Below, piece by piece: positions 8,388 to 16,587 of a stretch of 64,000 nt of DNA. Made by a program: the position numbers and the translations under genes. This stretch comes from Curtobacterium ammoniigenes NBRC 101786 (GTDB lineage Bacteria > Actinomycetota > Actinomycetes > Actinomycetales > Microbacteriaceae): positions 310,001 to 374,000 of the forward strand of contig NZ_BCSV01000003.1 of the NCBI RefSeq assembly GCF_001571045.1. The letters are read 5' to 3'. Numbering within the stretch: the stretch's first letter is position 1; each line of letters begins with the position of its first letter. The notes under the pieces are model-generated. The model was not told the DNA's origin. It worked only from the letters and a program-made list of their open reading frames with translations, and ran no database searches.

Positions 8388-9184
8388 CCGCCCCGGCGCC
8401 GCGCCGCGACCTGCGCGTGCGCGATCTCCGTGTGCAGATCGGCGACCGACGCATTCTCGACGGGGTGTCGCTCGACGTGCCGAGTGGGGAGCGCCTCGGC
8501 GTCATCGGAGCGTCCGGCTCGGGGAAGTCGATGCTCGCGCTGGCGCTGCTCGGGTTGACGCCGTCCGGCGCCGAGGTTCGCGGCAGCATTCGGCTCGGTG
8601 CCACGGAGCTCGTCGGCCAGCCCGATCGCGAGCGAGCCCGCTCGCGCGGCTCCGGACTGGGCATCGTGTTCCAAGAGCCAGGTACGGCGCTCGACCCGCT
8701 TCGGCGCGTCGGCGCGCAAATCGTCGAACCCCTCCGCCGGTCCGGCGCGTCCAGGACGGATGCGCGTGCCGGGGCCATCCGTCTCGCGGCGAGCGTCGGA
8801 CTTCCCGAGCCCGGGCGGCTCCTCCGGCAGTATCCGCATCAGCTCTCGGGCGGCCAGCGGCAGCGCATCTGCATCGCCATCGCACTCGCAGGCGATCCTG
8901 ACGTGATCGTCGCCGACGAGCCGACGACGGCGCTCGATGTCACGACGCAGGCCCGTATTCTCGAGCGGTTCCAGACGGCGACCGCGGAGCGTGGGCAGGG
9001 CCTCCTCTTCGTGACGCACGACCTGGCCGTCCTCGCGCAGGTCGCAGACACGGCGGTCGTGTTGGACCGCGGACAGGTCGTCGAGACAGGACCGGTCACG
9101 CGCCTCCTGACCGCGCCCCAGCACCGCGCGACCGCCGCGCTCGTGGAGGCCGCGCGTGCGACCGCGAGAATGGTTCGGACATGA
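8384..9184 (+). CDS. ABC transporter ATP-binding protein, DppD type
   Basis: A 266-residue ATPase for the peptide/nickel cassette. Walker A is GASGSGKSM (42-50), with Met replacing the usual Thr/Ser at the last position. The signature LSGGQRQRI lies near 150 and Walker B VIVADEPTTALD near 172. The C-terminus is shorter than in typical DppD, and I do not see the Cys-rich tail that binds an iron-sulfur cluster in some DppD proteins. It overlaps both neighbours by 4 bases and should pair with the next ATPase. Confidence 0.9.
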   Translation: MTAPAPRRDLRVRDLRVQIGDRRILDGVSLDVPSGERLGVIGASGSGKSMLALALLGLTPSGAEVRGSIRLGATELVGQPDRERARSRGSGLGIVFQEPGTALDPLRRVGAQIVEPLRRSGASRTDARAGAIRLAASVGLPEPGRLLRQYPHQLSGGQRQRICIAIALAGDPDVIVADEPTTALDVTTQARILERFQTATAERGQGLLFVTHDLAVLAQVADTAVVLDRGQVVETGPVTRLLTAPQHRATAALVEAARATARMVRT

Positions 9185-10029
9185 GCGACCCAGCGCCCGA
9201 AACACGCCCCGCGGATGCCGGTTCGTCCGCTCCGGTCGCGCTCGAGGTCCGAGGGCTCGGACTGACCTACCGGCTCCCCCGCCGCGGACCGTTCGAGCCA
9301 GGCGCGTCGCTTCCTGCGCTGCAGGGCGTCGATCTCGCGGTTCCCAGGGGGGCACGGTTCGGCATCGTCGGCGAGTCCGGCTCGGGGAAGTCGACGCTGA
9401 TCCGCCTGCTCGCCGGTCTCGAGCGTCCGACGACCGGCACAGTGACCGTCGGCGGGCGACCCGTGGATGCGGGCGCGGGCGCCGGGCGGCTGCGGTGGTT
9501 CCGGCGGATCACCGGCCTCGTGCTGCAGGACCCCTACGCGTCGCTGGATCCGCGCATGCGCGTTGGAAGCATCGTGGCGGAGCCACTGCGGTCCCTCCGT
9601 GTCCGCGGCGACCACGACGCGCTCGTCGCGGACGCACTGCGGCGCGTCGACCTTCCCGCCGATGCGGCGTCGCGGTTCCCGCACGCGTTCTCGGGCGGCC
9701 AGCGCCAACGCATCGCGATCGCCCGCGCGATCGTGCACGGCCCGTCGATCCTGTTCGGCGATGAGCCCATGAGCGCGCTCGACGTCGTTGTCCGAGCCCG
9801 GATCATCGAGGTGCTGCAGACTCTCGCGGACGACCTCGGTCTCACGCTCGTGCTCGTCTCGCACGACATCGGCGTCGTGCAGCGGCTCTGCGACCACGTC
9901 GCGGTGCTCGACGCGGGCCGGATCGTCGATGCCGGCCCCATCGGCCTGCTCGATGCGAGTGAGCATCCGATCACGCGGGCGCTCGTCGACGCGGCGCCGA
10001 CCCTTCCATCGCCGCCAGACGGTCGCTGA
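9181..10029 (+). CDS. ABC transporter ATP-binding protein, DppF type
   Basis: A 282-residue ATPase, the second energy subunit of the peptide/nickel cassette. Walker A is GESGSGKST (64-72), followed by a FSGGQRQRI signature and ILFGDEPMSALDV as Walker B. The first 20 residues are a Pro/Ala-rich extension. The ATG overlaps the previous gene's stop. It is the last gene of the operon, which runs tail-to-tail into an amidase gene 24 bases away. Confidence 0.9.
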   Translation: MSDPAPETRPADAGSSAPVALEVRGLGLTYRLPRRGPFEPGASLPALQGVDLAVPRGARFGIVGESGSGKSTLIRLLAGLERPTTGTVTVGGRPVDAGAGAGRLRWFRRITGLVLQDPYASLDPRMRVGSIVAEPLRSLRVRGDHDALVADALRRVDLPADAASRFPHAFSGGQRQRIAIARAIVHGPSILFGDEPMSALDVVVRARIIEVLQTLADDLGLTLVLVSHDIGVVQRLCDHVAVLDAGRIVDAGPIGLLDASEHPITRALVDAAPTLPSPPDGR

Positions 10030-10053
10030 CCGGCCGCAGCAGATCCTGCCCGC

Positions 10054-11538
10054 TCAGGCTTCCCACGCAGGTGGGTGCCGTCGGGCCCAGTGCATTCGAC
10101 GTTCGAGCTGCGCGCCGAACGCGAGCAGGGTTGCTTCCGCTCCTGGCCGGCCGATGCAGTGGACGCCCATGGGCAGGCCTACGCTGCTCGGATCGGTCTC
10201 TGGCACCGCGGTATCGACGGTCCCGACGGGCAGCGTGAGTGCCGGAAGTCCCGCCACGTTGCACATCGACGTCCACGGCGAATATCGGCACTGATCGGCG
10301 AAGTTGCGTTCCGGGTCGTCGGAGTACCAGCCGAGTGGTCGCGGCGGGAGCGCGAGCGTGGGCGTCAGCACGATGTCGAATGGGGAGAACCGGTCGATCA
10401 GCGCGGTCGAGAAGGCGTCGAGGCCTGCCATCGCATCGAGAACGTCGAGCCCGGTCAGCGCCCGCCCTCGCTCGATGAGCCACCCGGTCAGCGGCTCCAC
10501 CTTGTCGAGGTCGACGGCAGGGATCTCGGGGATCCGAGCCGCGGACGCCTGCCAGGCGGTACGGAACCACCGTGCGTATTCGACGCGGGGCATGCGCACG
10601 TCCTCGACGGCGTGACCGACGGCGACGGCTGCACGCACCGCCGCGTCGACGGCAGCGCGGGCACTCGGGTCGACGCGGATATCGACCGCGTCGTCCCACG
10701 GTGATCCCTCCAGCACCCCAATGCGGAAGCGTCCCTCGCCGCGAATCGCGGCGGCGAGGAACCGCGCGGCCTCACCCGAGCCGGTCGCGCCGTCCGGGTC
10801 GGGCGTGACGAGGGCGAACGGCTGCCGCGCTGCCGCACCGGTCGGCGCGACCAGGCCGTCGAGGATCATCCCCGCATCCGCAACGGTTCGCGTGATCGGT
10901 CCGGCGACGACGAGGCCGCCGAGCCCGCCCCGGCCGGGCATCGCCGGCACGCGCCCGCGCGACGGCTTCAGCCCGACGAGCCCGCACGCGGCCGCGGGGA
11001 TCCGGACCGACCCACCGCCGTCCGAGCCGACCGCTGCCGGGAGCAGTCCCGCCGCGACCGCCGCGGCCGATCCGCCGGACGATCCGCCCGGACTCCTGTC
11101 GGTGTCCCATGGGTTCCGCGTCGGCGACGCGAGCAGCGGCTCGGTGGTCGAGTTCAGGCCGAATTCCGGCGTGGCGACTTTGCCGAGGCTGACGGTGCCG
11201 AGGTCATCGAGCGCCTGCACGAGCGGATGATCGACACGCGCGGGCTCGGCGGACGTCGCGCGCGATCCGGAGCGTGTCGGTACGCCCCTCCGGTCGTAGA
11301 GATCCTTGTCCGCGGTCGGGAGCCCCCACAGCATGCGCGTCCGCGGAACGTCGTCTGGCAAGCCGCGCGCCCGGTCACGAGCGCGCTCCCCCGTGACCGT
11401 CACGAAGGCACCGATTGACCCATCGATCCGCGCGATGCGGTCCAGGTAGTGCTCGGCGAGTTCAAGCGGCGTGACCGTGCCGCGATGGATCCAGTCCCAC
11501 TGCTCCTGCGCGGACAGATGGTGCAGTTCGAACGCCAT
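10054..11538 (-). CDS. Amidase (amidase-signature family)
   Basis: A 494-residue hydrolase of the amidase-signature family, which cleaves amide bonds. The Ser-cisSer-Lys triad is visible: Lys78 (TADKDLYD), a GGSSGGSAAAVAAG block (151-164, cis-Ser near 153) and the nucleophile Ser177 in SDGGGSVRIPA. The ATG at 11538 lies 1 base after the stop of the upstream acetyltransferase gene, so the two are probably co-transcribed. No GatB or GatC neighbour is seen and the sequence does not look like GatA, so a free-standing amidase is likely. Its substrate is unknown. Confidence 0.87.
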   Translation of the reverse strand: MAFELHHLSAQEQWDWIHRGTVTPLELAEHYLDRIARIDGSIGAFVTVTGERARDRARGLPDDVPRTRMLWGLPTADKDLYDRRGVPTRSGSRATSAEPARVDHPLVQALDDLGTVSLGKVATPEFGLNSTTEPLLASPTRNPWDTDRSPGGSSGGSAAAVAAGLLPAAVGSDGGGSVRIPAAACGLVGLKPSRGRVPAMPGRGGLGGLVVAGPITRTVADAGMILDGLVAPTGAAARQPFALVTPDPDGATGSGEAARFLAAAIRGEGRFRIGVLEGSPWDDAVDIRVDPSARAAVDAAVRAAVAVGHAVEDVRMPRVEYARWFRTAWQASAARIPEIPAVDLDKVEPLTGWLIERGRALTGLDVLDAMAGLDAFSTALIDRFSPFDIVLTPTLALPPRPLGWYSDDPERNFADQCRYSPWTSMCNVAGLPALTLPVGTVDTAVPETDPSSVGLPMGVHCIGRPGAEATLLAFGAQLERRMHWARRHPPAWEA

Positions 11539-11539
11539 G

Positions 11540-12136
11540 TCAGCGGTTCCGCGCGACACGTCGCACCTGGAGGCGCATGGTCACCGTTCCGAGCCAACGG
11601 TCGTACTTGAACCCCACGTGCGCCATGCGTCCGATCTCCTGGAACCCGAGCGATGCATGCAGCCGGATCGATGCCTCCGCGGCACGGTCCGCGATCACAG
11701 CGATCACCTCGCGGACCCCAGCGGATCTGCACTCGTCGATCAGCGCCTCCATGAGGGCCCGTCCGAGTCCTTTTCCGCCGGCCGCCGCCCGGAGGTAGAT
11801 CGAGTCCTCGACGACCCGGTTGCCGCGATCGCGGGGGTTCCAGGGCTCGACGAGCGCGTAGCCGAGCACCTGTCCGGACGGGCTGGTGGCGACGAGGAAC
11901 GGGAGCGCGCGTCGACGGATCTCGTCGTACCGCCGTTTCCACGCCGCGACCGAGAAGACCGATCCGTCGAAGGTGACCGACGAGTTGCGCACGTAGTGGG
12001 CGTGGATCTCCCGGATGTCAGGGAGGTCGCTCGGCTCCGCAGCGCGGATCGCATAGGCGAAGGCCGCCTCCGCCTGGACCGGCGGCCGAAGATGCCGCGG
12101 GAGGACCCGGCGCTGCTGGTATTCCTCTTCGAGCAC
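11540..12136 (-). CDS. GNAT N-acetyltransferase, phosphinothricin acetyltransferase-like
   Basis: A 198-residue acetyl-CoA-dependent N-acetyltransferase. After about 28 extra residues the GNAT fold begins at YAIRAAEPSD; HAHYVRNSSVTFD resembles the PAT/Bar-type subfamily. The acetyl-CoA loop is represented by AGGKGLGRALME (about 128-139). The GTG start at 12136 has TAGGGT (12143-12148) 6 bases upstream, a leaderless promoter pattern. It is followed by the amidase gene after 1 base. Subfamily membership does not prove that phosphinothricin is the substrate; methionine sulfone-like amines are equally plausible. Confidence 0.8.
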   Translation of the reverse strand: MLEEEYQQRRVLPRHLRPPVQAEAAFAYAIRAAEPSDLPDIREIHAHYVRNSSVTFDGSVFSVAAWKRRYDEIRRRALPFLVATSPSGQVLGYALVEPWNPRDRGNRVVEDSIYLRAAAGGKGLGRALMEALIDECRSAGVREVIAVIADRAAEASIRLHASLGFQEIGRMAHVGFKYDRWLGTVTMRLQVRRVARNR

Positions 12137-12185
12137 GACCCGACCCTACGCGGACGGATGCGGAATCGGCGCCAGGCGCGAGGAA

Positions 12186-12863
12186 TCACTCCGTGAGCGA
12201 CCAGTCGACGGGTTCGGCACCCTGGTCGTGGAGCAGCGCGTTCGCCCGCGAGAACGGCCGACTGCCGAAGAAACCGCGAGCCGCCGAGAGCGGGCTCGGG
12301 TGCGCGGACTCGACGATCGGTGTCGGGCCGAGCAGACGCTTCACGGTGCCGGCCTGTGCGCCCCACAGCACCGCGACAAGCGGGCGCTCTCGAGCCACGA
12401 GCGCGCGAACGGCCTGTTCCGTGACGCGCTCCCAACCCCGGTCTCGATGCGACGCGGGGGCACCGACACCCACGGTGAGCACACGGTTCAGCAGCAGCAC
12501 GCCCTGGTCGGCCCATCGGCGGAGATCGCCGTGTCCGGGCGTGGGGATACCGAGATCGTCCCGCAGCTCGCGGTAGATGTTCTGCAGGCTGCGGGGAATC
12601 GGCCGGACGGCAGGATCGACCGCGAACGAGAGTCCGATCGCGTGCCCCGGCGTCGGGTATGGATCCTGACCGACGATGAGGACACGGACCGCGTCGAACG
12701 GGTACTCGAAGGCGCGCAGCACCGACGGTCCGGGCGGAAGGTACGGGCGACCCGCCGCCACCTCGGCACGCAGCCAGTCGCCGAGCCGGTGGATCTCGGG
12801 CTCGACGGGCGCGAGCGCCCGAGCCCACCCCGGGTCGATGAGCCGGTCGAGCGACTGGGGCAT
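12186..12863 (-). CDS. ung: Uracil-DNA glycosylase, family 1
   Basis: A 225-residue family-1 uracil-DNA glycosylase, which excises uracil from DNA in base excision repair. Motif A is [16 protein letters not shown] with catalytic Asp67. The LLLNRVLTV stretch corresponds to the usual LLLNxxLTV. The DNA-intercalation motif is [11 protein letters not shown] with His188. Length is normal. The ATG begins 3 bases after the stop of the S51 peptidase gene, so it is the third gene of a phosphoribosyltransferase-peptidase-ung operon. Confidence 0.95.
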   Translation of the reverse strand: MPQSLDRLIDPGWARALAPVEPEIHRLGDWLRAEVAAGRPYLPPGPSVLRAFEYPFDAVRVLIVGQDPYPTPGHAIGLSFAVDPAVRPIPRSLQNIYRELRDDLGIPTPGHGDLRRWADQGVLLLNRVLTVGVGAPASHRDRGWERVTEQAVRALVARERPLVAVLWGAQAGTVKRLLGPTPIVESAHPSPLSAARGFFGSRPFSRANALLHDQGAEPVDWSLTE

Positions 12864-12866
12864 CGG

Positions 12867-13589
12867 TCAGCCGCCCATGGTCGCGACGCGGACGAATCCG
12901 TCCTCGTCGTCGGAGCCGACCACACGCCACACGCTGCCGGTCCCCAGGACGTCGAGCGCGCCGTCGCCGACCACCAGCGCGGTGTCCTCGTCGATCGCGA
13001 GACCGGCGGGCACGAACCCCGCTTCGGTCGCCGCGATGAGCCGGGCCAGCGTCCCGGACTGCACGGCGTGGACGTCCACCGTGAGGTCGACAAGTCCGAG
13101 CCCCTCGACGATCTCGACCTCGTCGAGTCCCTCGGCGCTCTCCTCCGGGCACACCGGCACTCCGCCGATCCGCCATCCGCCGACGAGCGCACGATCCGCC
13201 GCGATTGCAGCGCCGGCGGAATAGCCGAGGTAGGGCAATCCGTCAGCGACGAGGAGCCGGATCTGATCGACGAGCGGAGCGGTGGTCTCGATGTATTCGG
13301 GCGTGCGCCCCCCGGCGACAACGAGCGCGTCGATGTCGCTGAGCACAGCGGTGGCGAAGGGAGTACCGGCTGTCGTCGTCGTGGTCACGATCTCGACGGC
13401 GCCGCCGGCTCGGATCGCGTCGGCGAGACCCGAGGAGACATCCGTGTCGGCGGTCGGGCCGACCGCCAGCAGGGCGATGCGTGGCGTTGCACGGCGGACG
13501 GATGCCGCCCGCCGGATCGCCTCTGCGACGAAGCGCCCGGTGATCGGCGCTCCGATCTCGGATCCGCCGCCCACAAGGTGAATGCTCAC
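12867..13589 (-). CDS. Peptidase S51 (dipeptidase E/cyanophycinase-like)
   Basis: A 240-residue protein of the S51 family, which uses a class-I glutamine-amidotransferase-like fold with a Ser nucleophile. The nucleophile elbow is LGYSAGA (Ser124), preceded by the family's VVAGGRTPEY (about 90-99). The start is taken as GTG at 13589, which overlaps the stop of the phosphoribosyltransferase gene (GTGA) and begins directly at the first beta strand (SIHLVGGGS). Family members cleave Asp-X dipeptides or cyanophycin. No cyanophycin synthetase is nearby, so dipeptidase is more likely, but the substrate is not established. Confidence 0.75.
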   Translation of the reverse strand: MSIHLVGGGSEIGAPITGRFVAEAIRRAASVRRATPRIALLAVGPTADTDVSSGLADAIRAGGAVEIVTTTTTAGTPFATAVLSDIDALVVAGGRTPEYIETTAPLVDQIRLLVADGLPYLGYSAGAAIAADRALVGGWRIGGVPVCPEESAEGLDEVEIVEGLGLVDLTVDVHAVQSGTLARLIAATEAGFVPAGLAIDEDTALVVGDGALDVLGTGSVWRVVGSDDEDGFVRVATMGG

Positions 13590-14137
13590 AGACCAACCGT
13601 AACGGGCGCGAGCGCGCTCCACGGGAAAGTGATCCAGCCGTCGACGCGCCGCCACACGAAGTCCGGCTCGAGGATCGTGCCGGGCTTGGCGTACAGACAC
13701 GCCGTTCGAACGTCCGCACCGGCCTGACGCACCAGATCGACGACGAGCGCCAGCGTTCGCCCACTGTCAGAGACGTCGTCGACGATGAGCACGCGCTTGT
13801 CCCGCAGGCTCGGAGCGTCGAGCGCGGGAGCCAAGATGATCGGCTGGTCGCCGCGTCGCTCGACGTCGCTGTAGAACTCCACGTTGATCGACCCGCACTG
13901 CTTCGCGTCGAGCGCGTAGGCGACCGCTCCGGCGATGATCAATCCGCCGCGCGCCACGGCGACCACGACATCGGGGTCGAAGCCGGAGTCGGCGACGTCC
14001 TGCGCGAGGATCCGGGCTGCGTCGCCGAACTCGAGCCAGCCCAGCCGCTCGGGCCCAGTGAGGACCTGAACGGGGACCGCATCGTCCGGGTCGGAGTCAT
14101 CCGGCTGGAGCGCCGGCTCATGCACGCTGTTCGGCAT
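13586..14137 (-). CDS. Phosphoribosyltransferase (type I, purine-like)
   Basis: A 183-residue type I phosphoribosyltransferase. The PRPP-binding loop VLIVDDVSDSGRTL lies at 116-129 and the AVARGGLIIAG stretch at 60-70. It resembles xanthine/hypoxanthine-type enzymes more than pyrimidine ones, but the base is not certain. The ATG at 14137 has TACCGT (14144-14149) 6 bases upstream and no ribosome binding site. It heads the operon with the S51 peptidase and ung, which it overlaps or nearly abuts. A purine-salvage gene with a DNA repair gene is plausible but not a known functional unit. Confidence 0.78.
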   Translation of the reverse strand: MPNSVHEPALQPDDSDPDDAVPVQVLTGPERLGWLEFGDAARILAQDVADSGFDPDVVVAVARGGLIIAGAVAYALDAKQCGSINVEFYSDVERRGDQPIILAPALDAPSLRDKRVLIVDDVSDSGRTLALVVDLVRQAGADVRTACLYAKPGTILEPDFVWRRVDGWITFPWSALAPVTVGL

Positions 14138-14185
14138 CCGACAACGGTAGCGGTCAAGCGGCCCGAGCGGGAGAGCGAGGATCAA

Positions 14186-14962
14186 TCAATCTCGGGGCTG
14201 CAGCGGTCGGCGGACGAGCTTGTGCTGCGCCGCCTGCGCGACCGGACGGATCGTGACGAGATCGAGGTTCACGTGTGCCGGCAGCTCCACCGCGTGCACG
14301 ATCGCCGCGGCGACGTCATCGGCGACGAGCGGCTCATCGACGCCCTCATACACGGCGTCCGCCTTCTCCTGATCGCCACCGAATCGCACGAGCGCGAACT
14401 CGCCGGTGCGCACCAGTCCCGGAGCGATCTCCACGACCCGGATCGGCTCACCCGCGAGCTCGAGACGGAGCGCCGCGACGAGCGCGTGCTCGGCGAACTT
14501 CGCGGCGTTGTAGCCGCCGCCGTTCTCATACGCGACATGACCCGCCGTCGACGTGACCGTCACGATGTCTGCACCACCGCGACCCCGTGCGGCCGTTCGG
14601 AGCACCGGGAGCATCGCTGCAATCATCTGCTTGGTGCCGATCACGTTCGTCTCGAACATCGCTCGCCAGTCGTCGACCGATGCGTCCTCGACACTTGCGG
14701 ACCCGAGCGCCCCGCCGGCGTTGTTCACGAGCACGTCCGCCCCGCCGAGTGCCCGAGCACGATCCGCCACGGCCTGCACGTCGGAGGGCACGGTGACGTC
14801 CGCGCGGAGCACGTCGGCTCCGGTCTCGGCGGCGAGCGCTGCAAGACGCTCCTGTCGACGCGCGACGGCGAGCACCTCCCAGCCGTGGTCGCGGAACAGG
14901 CGAACGGTTGCGGCGCCGATCCCCGAGCTCGCTCCGGTCACCACTGCGCGGCGTGTACTCAT
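14186..14962 (-). CDS. Short-chain dehydrogenase/reductase (YdfG-like)
   Basis: A 258-residue classical SDR. It has TGASSGIG (9-16) for NAD(P), NNAG (80-83), and the catalytic Ser138, Tyr151 and Lys155 (GYNAAK). The pattern near VARRQERL suggests an NADP preference, as in the YdfG 3-hydroxy acid dehydrogenase group; the substrate is unproven. A ribosome binding site (GGAGAGGA) precedes the ATG, unlike many neighbours. It is transcribed away from metY, with a 229-base divergent region between them. Confidence 0.82.
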   Translation of the reverse strand: MSTRRAVVTGASSGIGAATVRLFRDHGWEVLAVARRQERLAALAAETGADVLRADVTVPSDVQAVADRARALGGADVLVNNAGGALGSASVEDASVDDWRAMFETNVIGTKQMIAAMLPVLRTAARGRGGADIVTVTSTAGHVAYENGGGYNAAKFAEHALVAALRLELAGEPIRVVEIAPGLVRTGEFALVRFGGDQEKADAVYEGVDEPLVADDVAAAIVHAVELPAHVNLDLVTIRPVAQAAQHKLVRRPLQPRD

Positions 14963-15112
14963 GGGTGAGGTCCTCTCCGTCGATTGGTCGCGGTTCGCAC
15001 AGCAACGGTACTGGAGGCTCTCCGTGCCATCTCGGGAACCGCACCGGTGGACGAGCCGGTGACGCGCCTCCCGCCCGTGTTACACAGATTGACACCGCCA
15101 CTCGCGTCATCG

Positions 15113-15160
15113 CTCGGACCTTCGTAGCGTGAACCGAGCGCGACGGTGCGGCCGTCGCCG
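15113..15160 (+). promoter_or_regulatory. metY leader with two adjacent hairpins
   Basis: A TTGACA (15091-15096) could be a -35. Downstream a 7-base stem pairs 15113-15119 with 15136-15142 (CGCTCGG/CCGAGCG), and a 6-7-base stem pairs 15142-15148 with 15154-15160 (GCGACGG/CCGTCGC, 5-base loop). Both end about 30 bases before the metY ATG. I do not recognise a known SAM riboswitch core here. Confidence 0.3.
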
Positions 15161-15191
15161 CCGAACGCCGAACCCGGACAGGAGACGCCAC

Positions 15192-16520
15192 ATGAGCGCA
15201 GAGGATGCCGCCGCTTGGCGGTTCGAGACCACCCAGATCCACGCGGGCGCAGCGCCCGACCCGACGACGGGCGCGCGGGCGACGCCGATCTACAAGACGA
15301 CGTCGTACGTGTTCGAGAACGCGGACCACGCTCGCGACCTGTTCGCGCTCGCGCGTCCGGGCAACATCTATTCGCGCATCATGAACCCGACGAACGATGT
15401 CGTCGAGCAGCGCGTCGCAGCGCTCGAGGGCGGGACCGCGGCATTGCTCGTGGCATCCGGGCAGGCCGCTGAGACGTACGCGGTGCTCAACATCGCGAGC
15501 GCGGGCGACCACATCGTCGCGTCGTCGTCGATCTACGGCGGCACTTACAACCTGTTCAAGTACACGCTCGCGAAGCTCGGCATCGAGACCACGTTCGTCG
15601 AGGACCAGGACGATGCGGACGAGTGGCGGCGCGCGATTCGTCCGAACACCAAGCTGTTCTTCGGCGAGACGATCGGCAACCCGCGCGTCAACGTCCTCGA
15701 CATCGAGAAGGTCTCGTCGATCGCGCACGAGGCGGGCGTCCCGCTCATCGTCGACAACACGATCGCGACGCCGTACCTGATTCGTCCGTTCGAGCACGGC
15801 GCCGACATCGTGGTGCACTCGGCGACGAAGTTCCTCGGGGGGCACGGCACCGTCGTCGCCGGCGTGATCGTCGATGGTGGCCGCTTCCGCTGGTCCGACT
15901 ACCCGGAGCGATTCACCGAGCTGAACACGCCGGACCCGTCGTACAACGGCGTGGTGTTCACGCAGGCGGTCGGCGACCCCATCGCGTACATCATCAAGGC
16001 GCGCGTGCAGCTGCTCCGTGACCTCGGCGCCTCCGTCTCGCCGGACACCGCGTTCACCCTGTTGCAGGGCATCGAGACGCTCTCGCTGCGGATCGAACGG
16101 CACGTGCAGAACGCGCAGGCAATCGCCGAGTGGCTCGACGGCCACCCCGATGTCGCCACGGTCGCGTACGCCGGGCTGCCCTCGAGCCCCTGGTTCGGAG
16201 CGGCGTCCAAGTACGCGCCGCGCGGCGTCGGCGCAGTCCTCTCGTTCGAGCTGAAGGGCGGTGTCGACGCGGGGCGGGCGCTGGTCGACAACCTTTCCCT
16301 CTTCAGCCACCTCGCCAACATCGGCGACGTCCGCTCGCTCGTCATCCACCCGGCCTCGACGACGCACTCGCAGCTGACGCCCGAGCAGCAGCTCACGTCC
16401 GGCGTCACGCCGGGCCTCGTCCGACTGTCCGTCGGACTGGAGAACGTCGAGGACCTCAAGGCCGACCTCGAGCGCGGCCTCGAGGCCGCACGCGCAACCG
16501 CAGCAGCACAGCGGGCCTGA
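15192..16520 (+). CDS. metY: O-acetylhomoserine aminocarboxypropyltransferase (O-acetylhomoserine sulfhydrylase)
   Basis: A 442-residue PLP enzyme of the Cys/Met metabolism family. It makes homocysteine from O-acetylhomoserine and sulfide. The PLP lysine is Lys213 in [11 protein letters not shown]. The IYSRIMNPT and DNTIATPYL motifs and the full length fit MetY rather than cystathionine gamma-synthase. The ATG at 15192 has AGGAGA (15179-15184) 7 bases upstream; a longer in-frame extension to 15129 is Arg-rich and unlikely. It is followed by metX, which supplies its substrate, across a strong intercistronic hairpin. Confidence 0.93.
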   Translation: MSAEDAAAWRFETTQIHAGAAPDPTTGARATPIYKTTSYVFENADHARDLFALARPGNIYSRIMNPTNDVVEQRVAALEGGTAALLVASGQAAETYAVLNIASAGDHIVASSSIYGGTYNLFKYTLAKLGIETTFVEDQDDADEWRRAIRPNTKLFFGETIGNPRVNVLDIEKVSSIAHEAGVPLIVDNTIATPYLIRPFEHGADIVVHSATKFLGGHGTVVAGVIVDGGRFRWSDYPERFTELNTPDPSYNGVVFTQAVGDPIAYIIKARVQLLRDLGASVSPDTAFTLLQGIETLSLRIERHVQNAQAIAEWLDGHPDVATVAYAGLPSSPWFGAASKYAPRGVGAVLSFELKGGVDAGRALVDNLSLFSHLANIGDVRSLVIHPASTTHSQLTPEQQLTSGVTPGLVRLSVGLENVEDLKADLERGLEAARATAAAQRA

Positions 16521-16530
16521 CCGGACCGTT

Positions 16531-16573
16531 TCTGGAGGCGCGGCGCGGCTGTAACACGCACCGCGCCTCCAGA
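16531..16573 (+). terminator. Strong 13-bp hairpin between metY and metX
   Basis: A perfect 13-base stem pairs 16531-16543 (TCTGGAGGCGCGG) with 16561-16573 (CCGCGCCTCCAGA), with a 17-base loop. There is no T-run. The right arm directly abuts a CAGAAT (16574-16579) that looks like the -10 of metX, so it may end or attenuate metY transcripts while metX is started separately. Confidence 0.6.
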
Positions 16574-16587
16574 CAGAATGGATCGCG

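Noticed and set aside
10054..11538. Assigning the amidase as GatA
   Set aside because: GatB and GatC are not adjacent and the sequence resembles free-standing amidases.
14963..15191. A SAM riboswitch before metY
   Set aside because: I looked for the SAM-I and SAM-IV conserved cores and did not see them; only unassigned stems remain.
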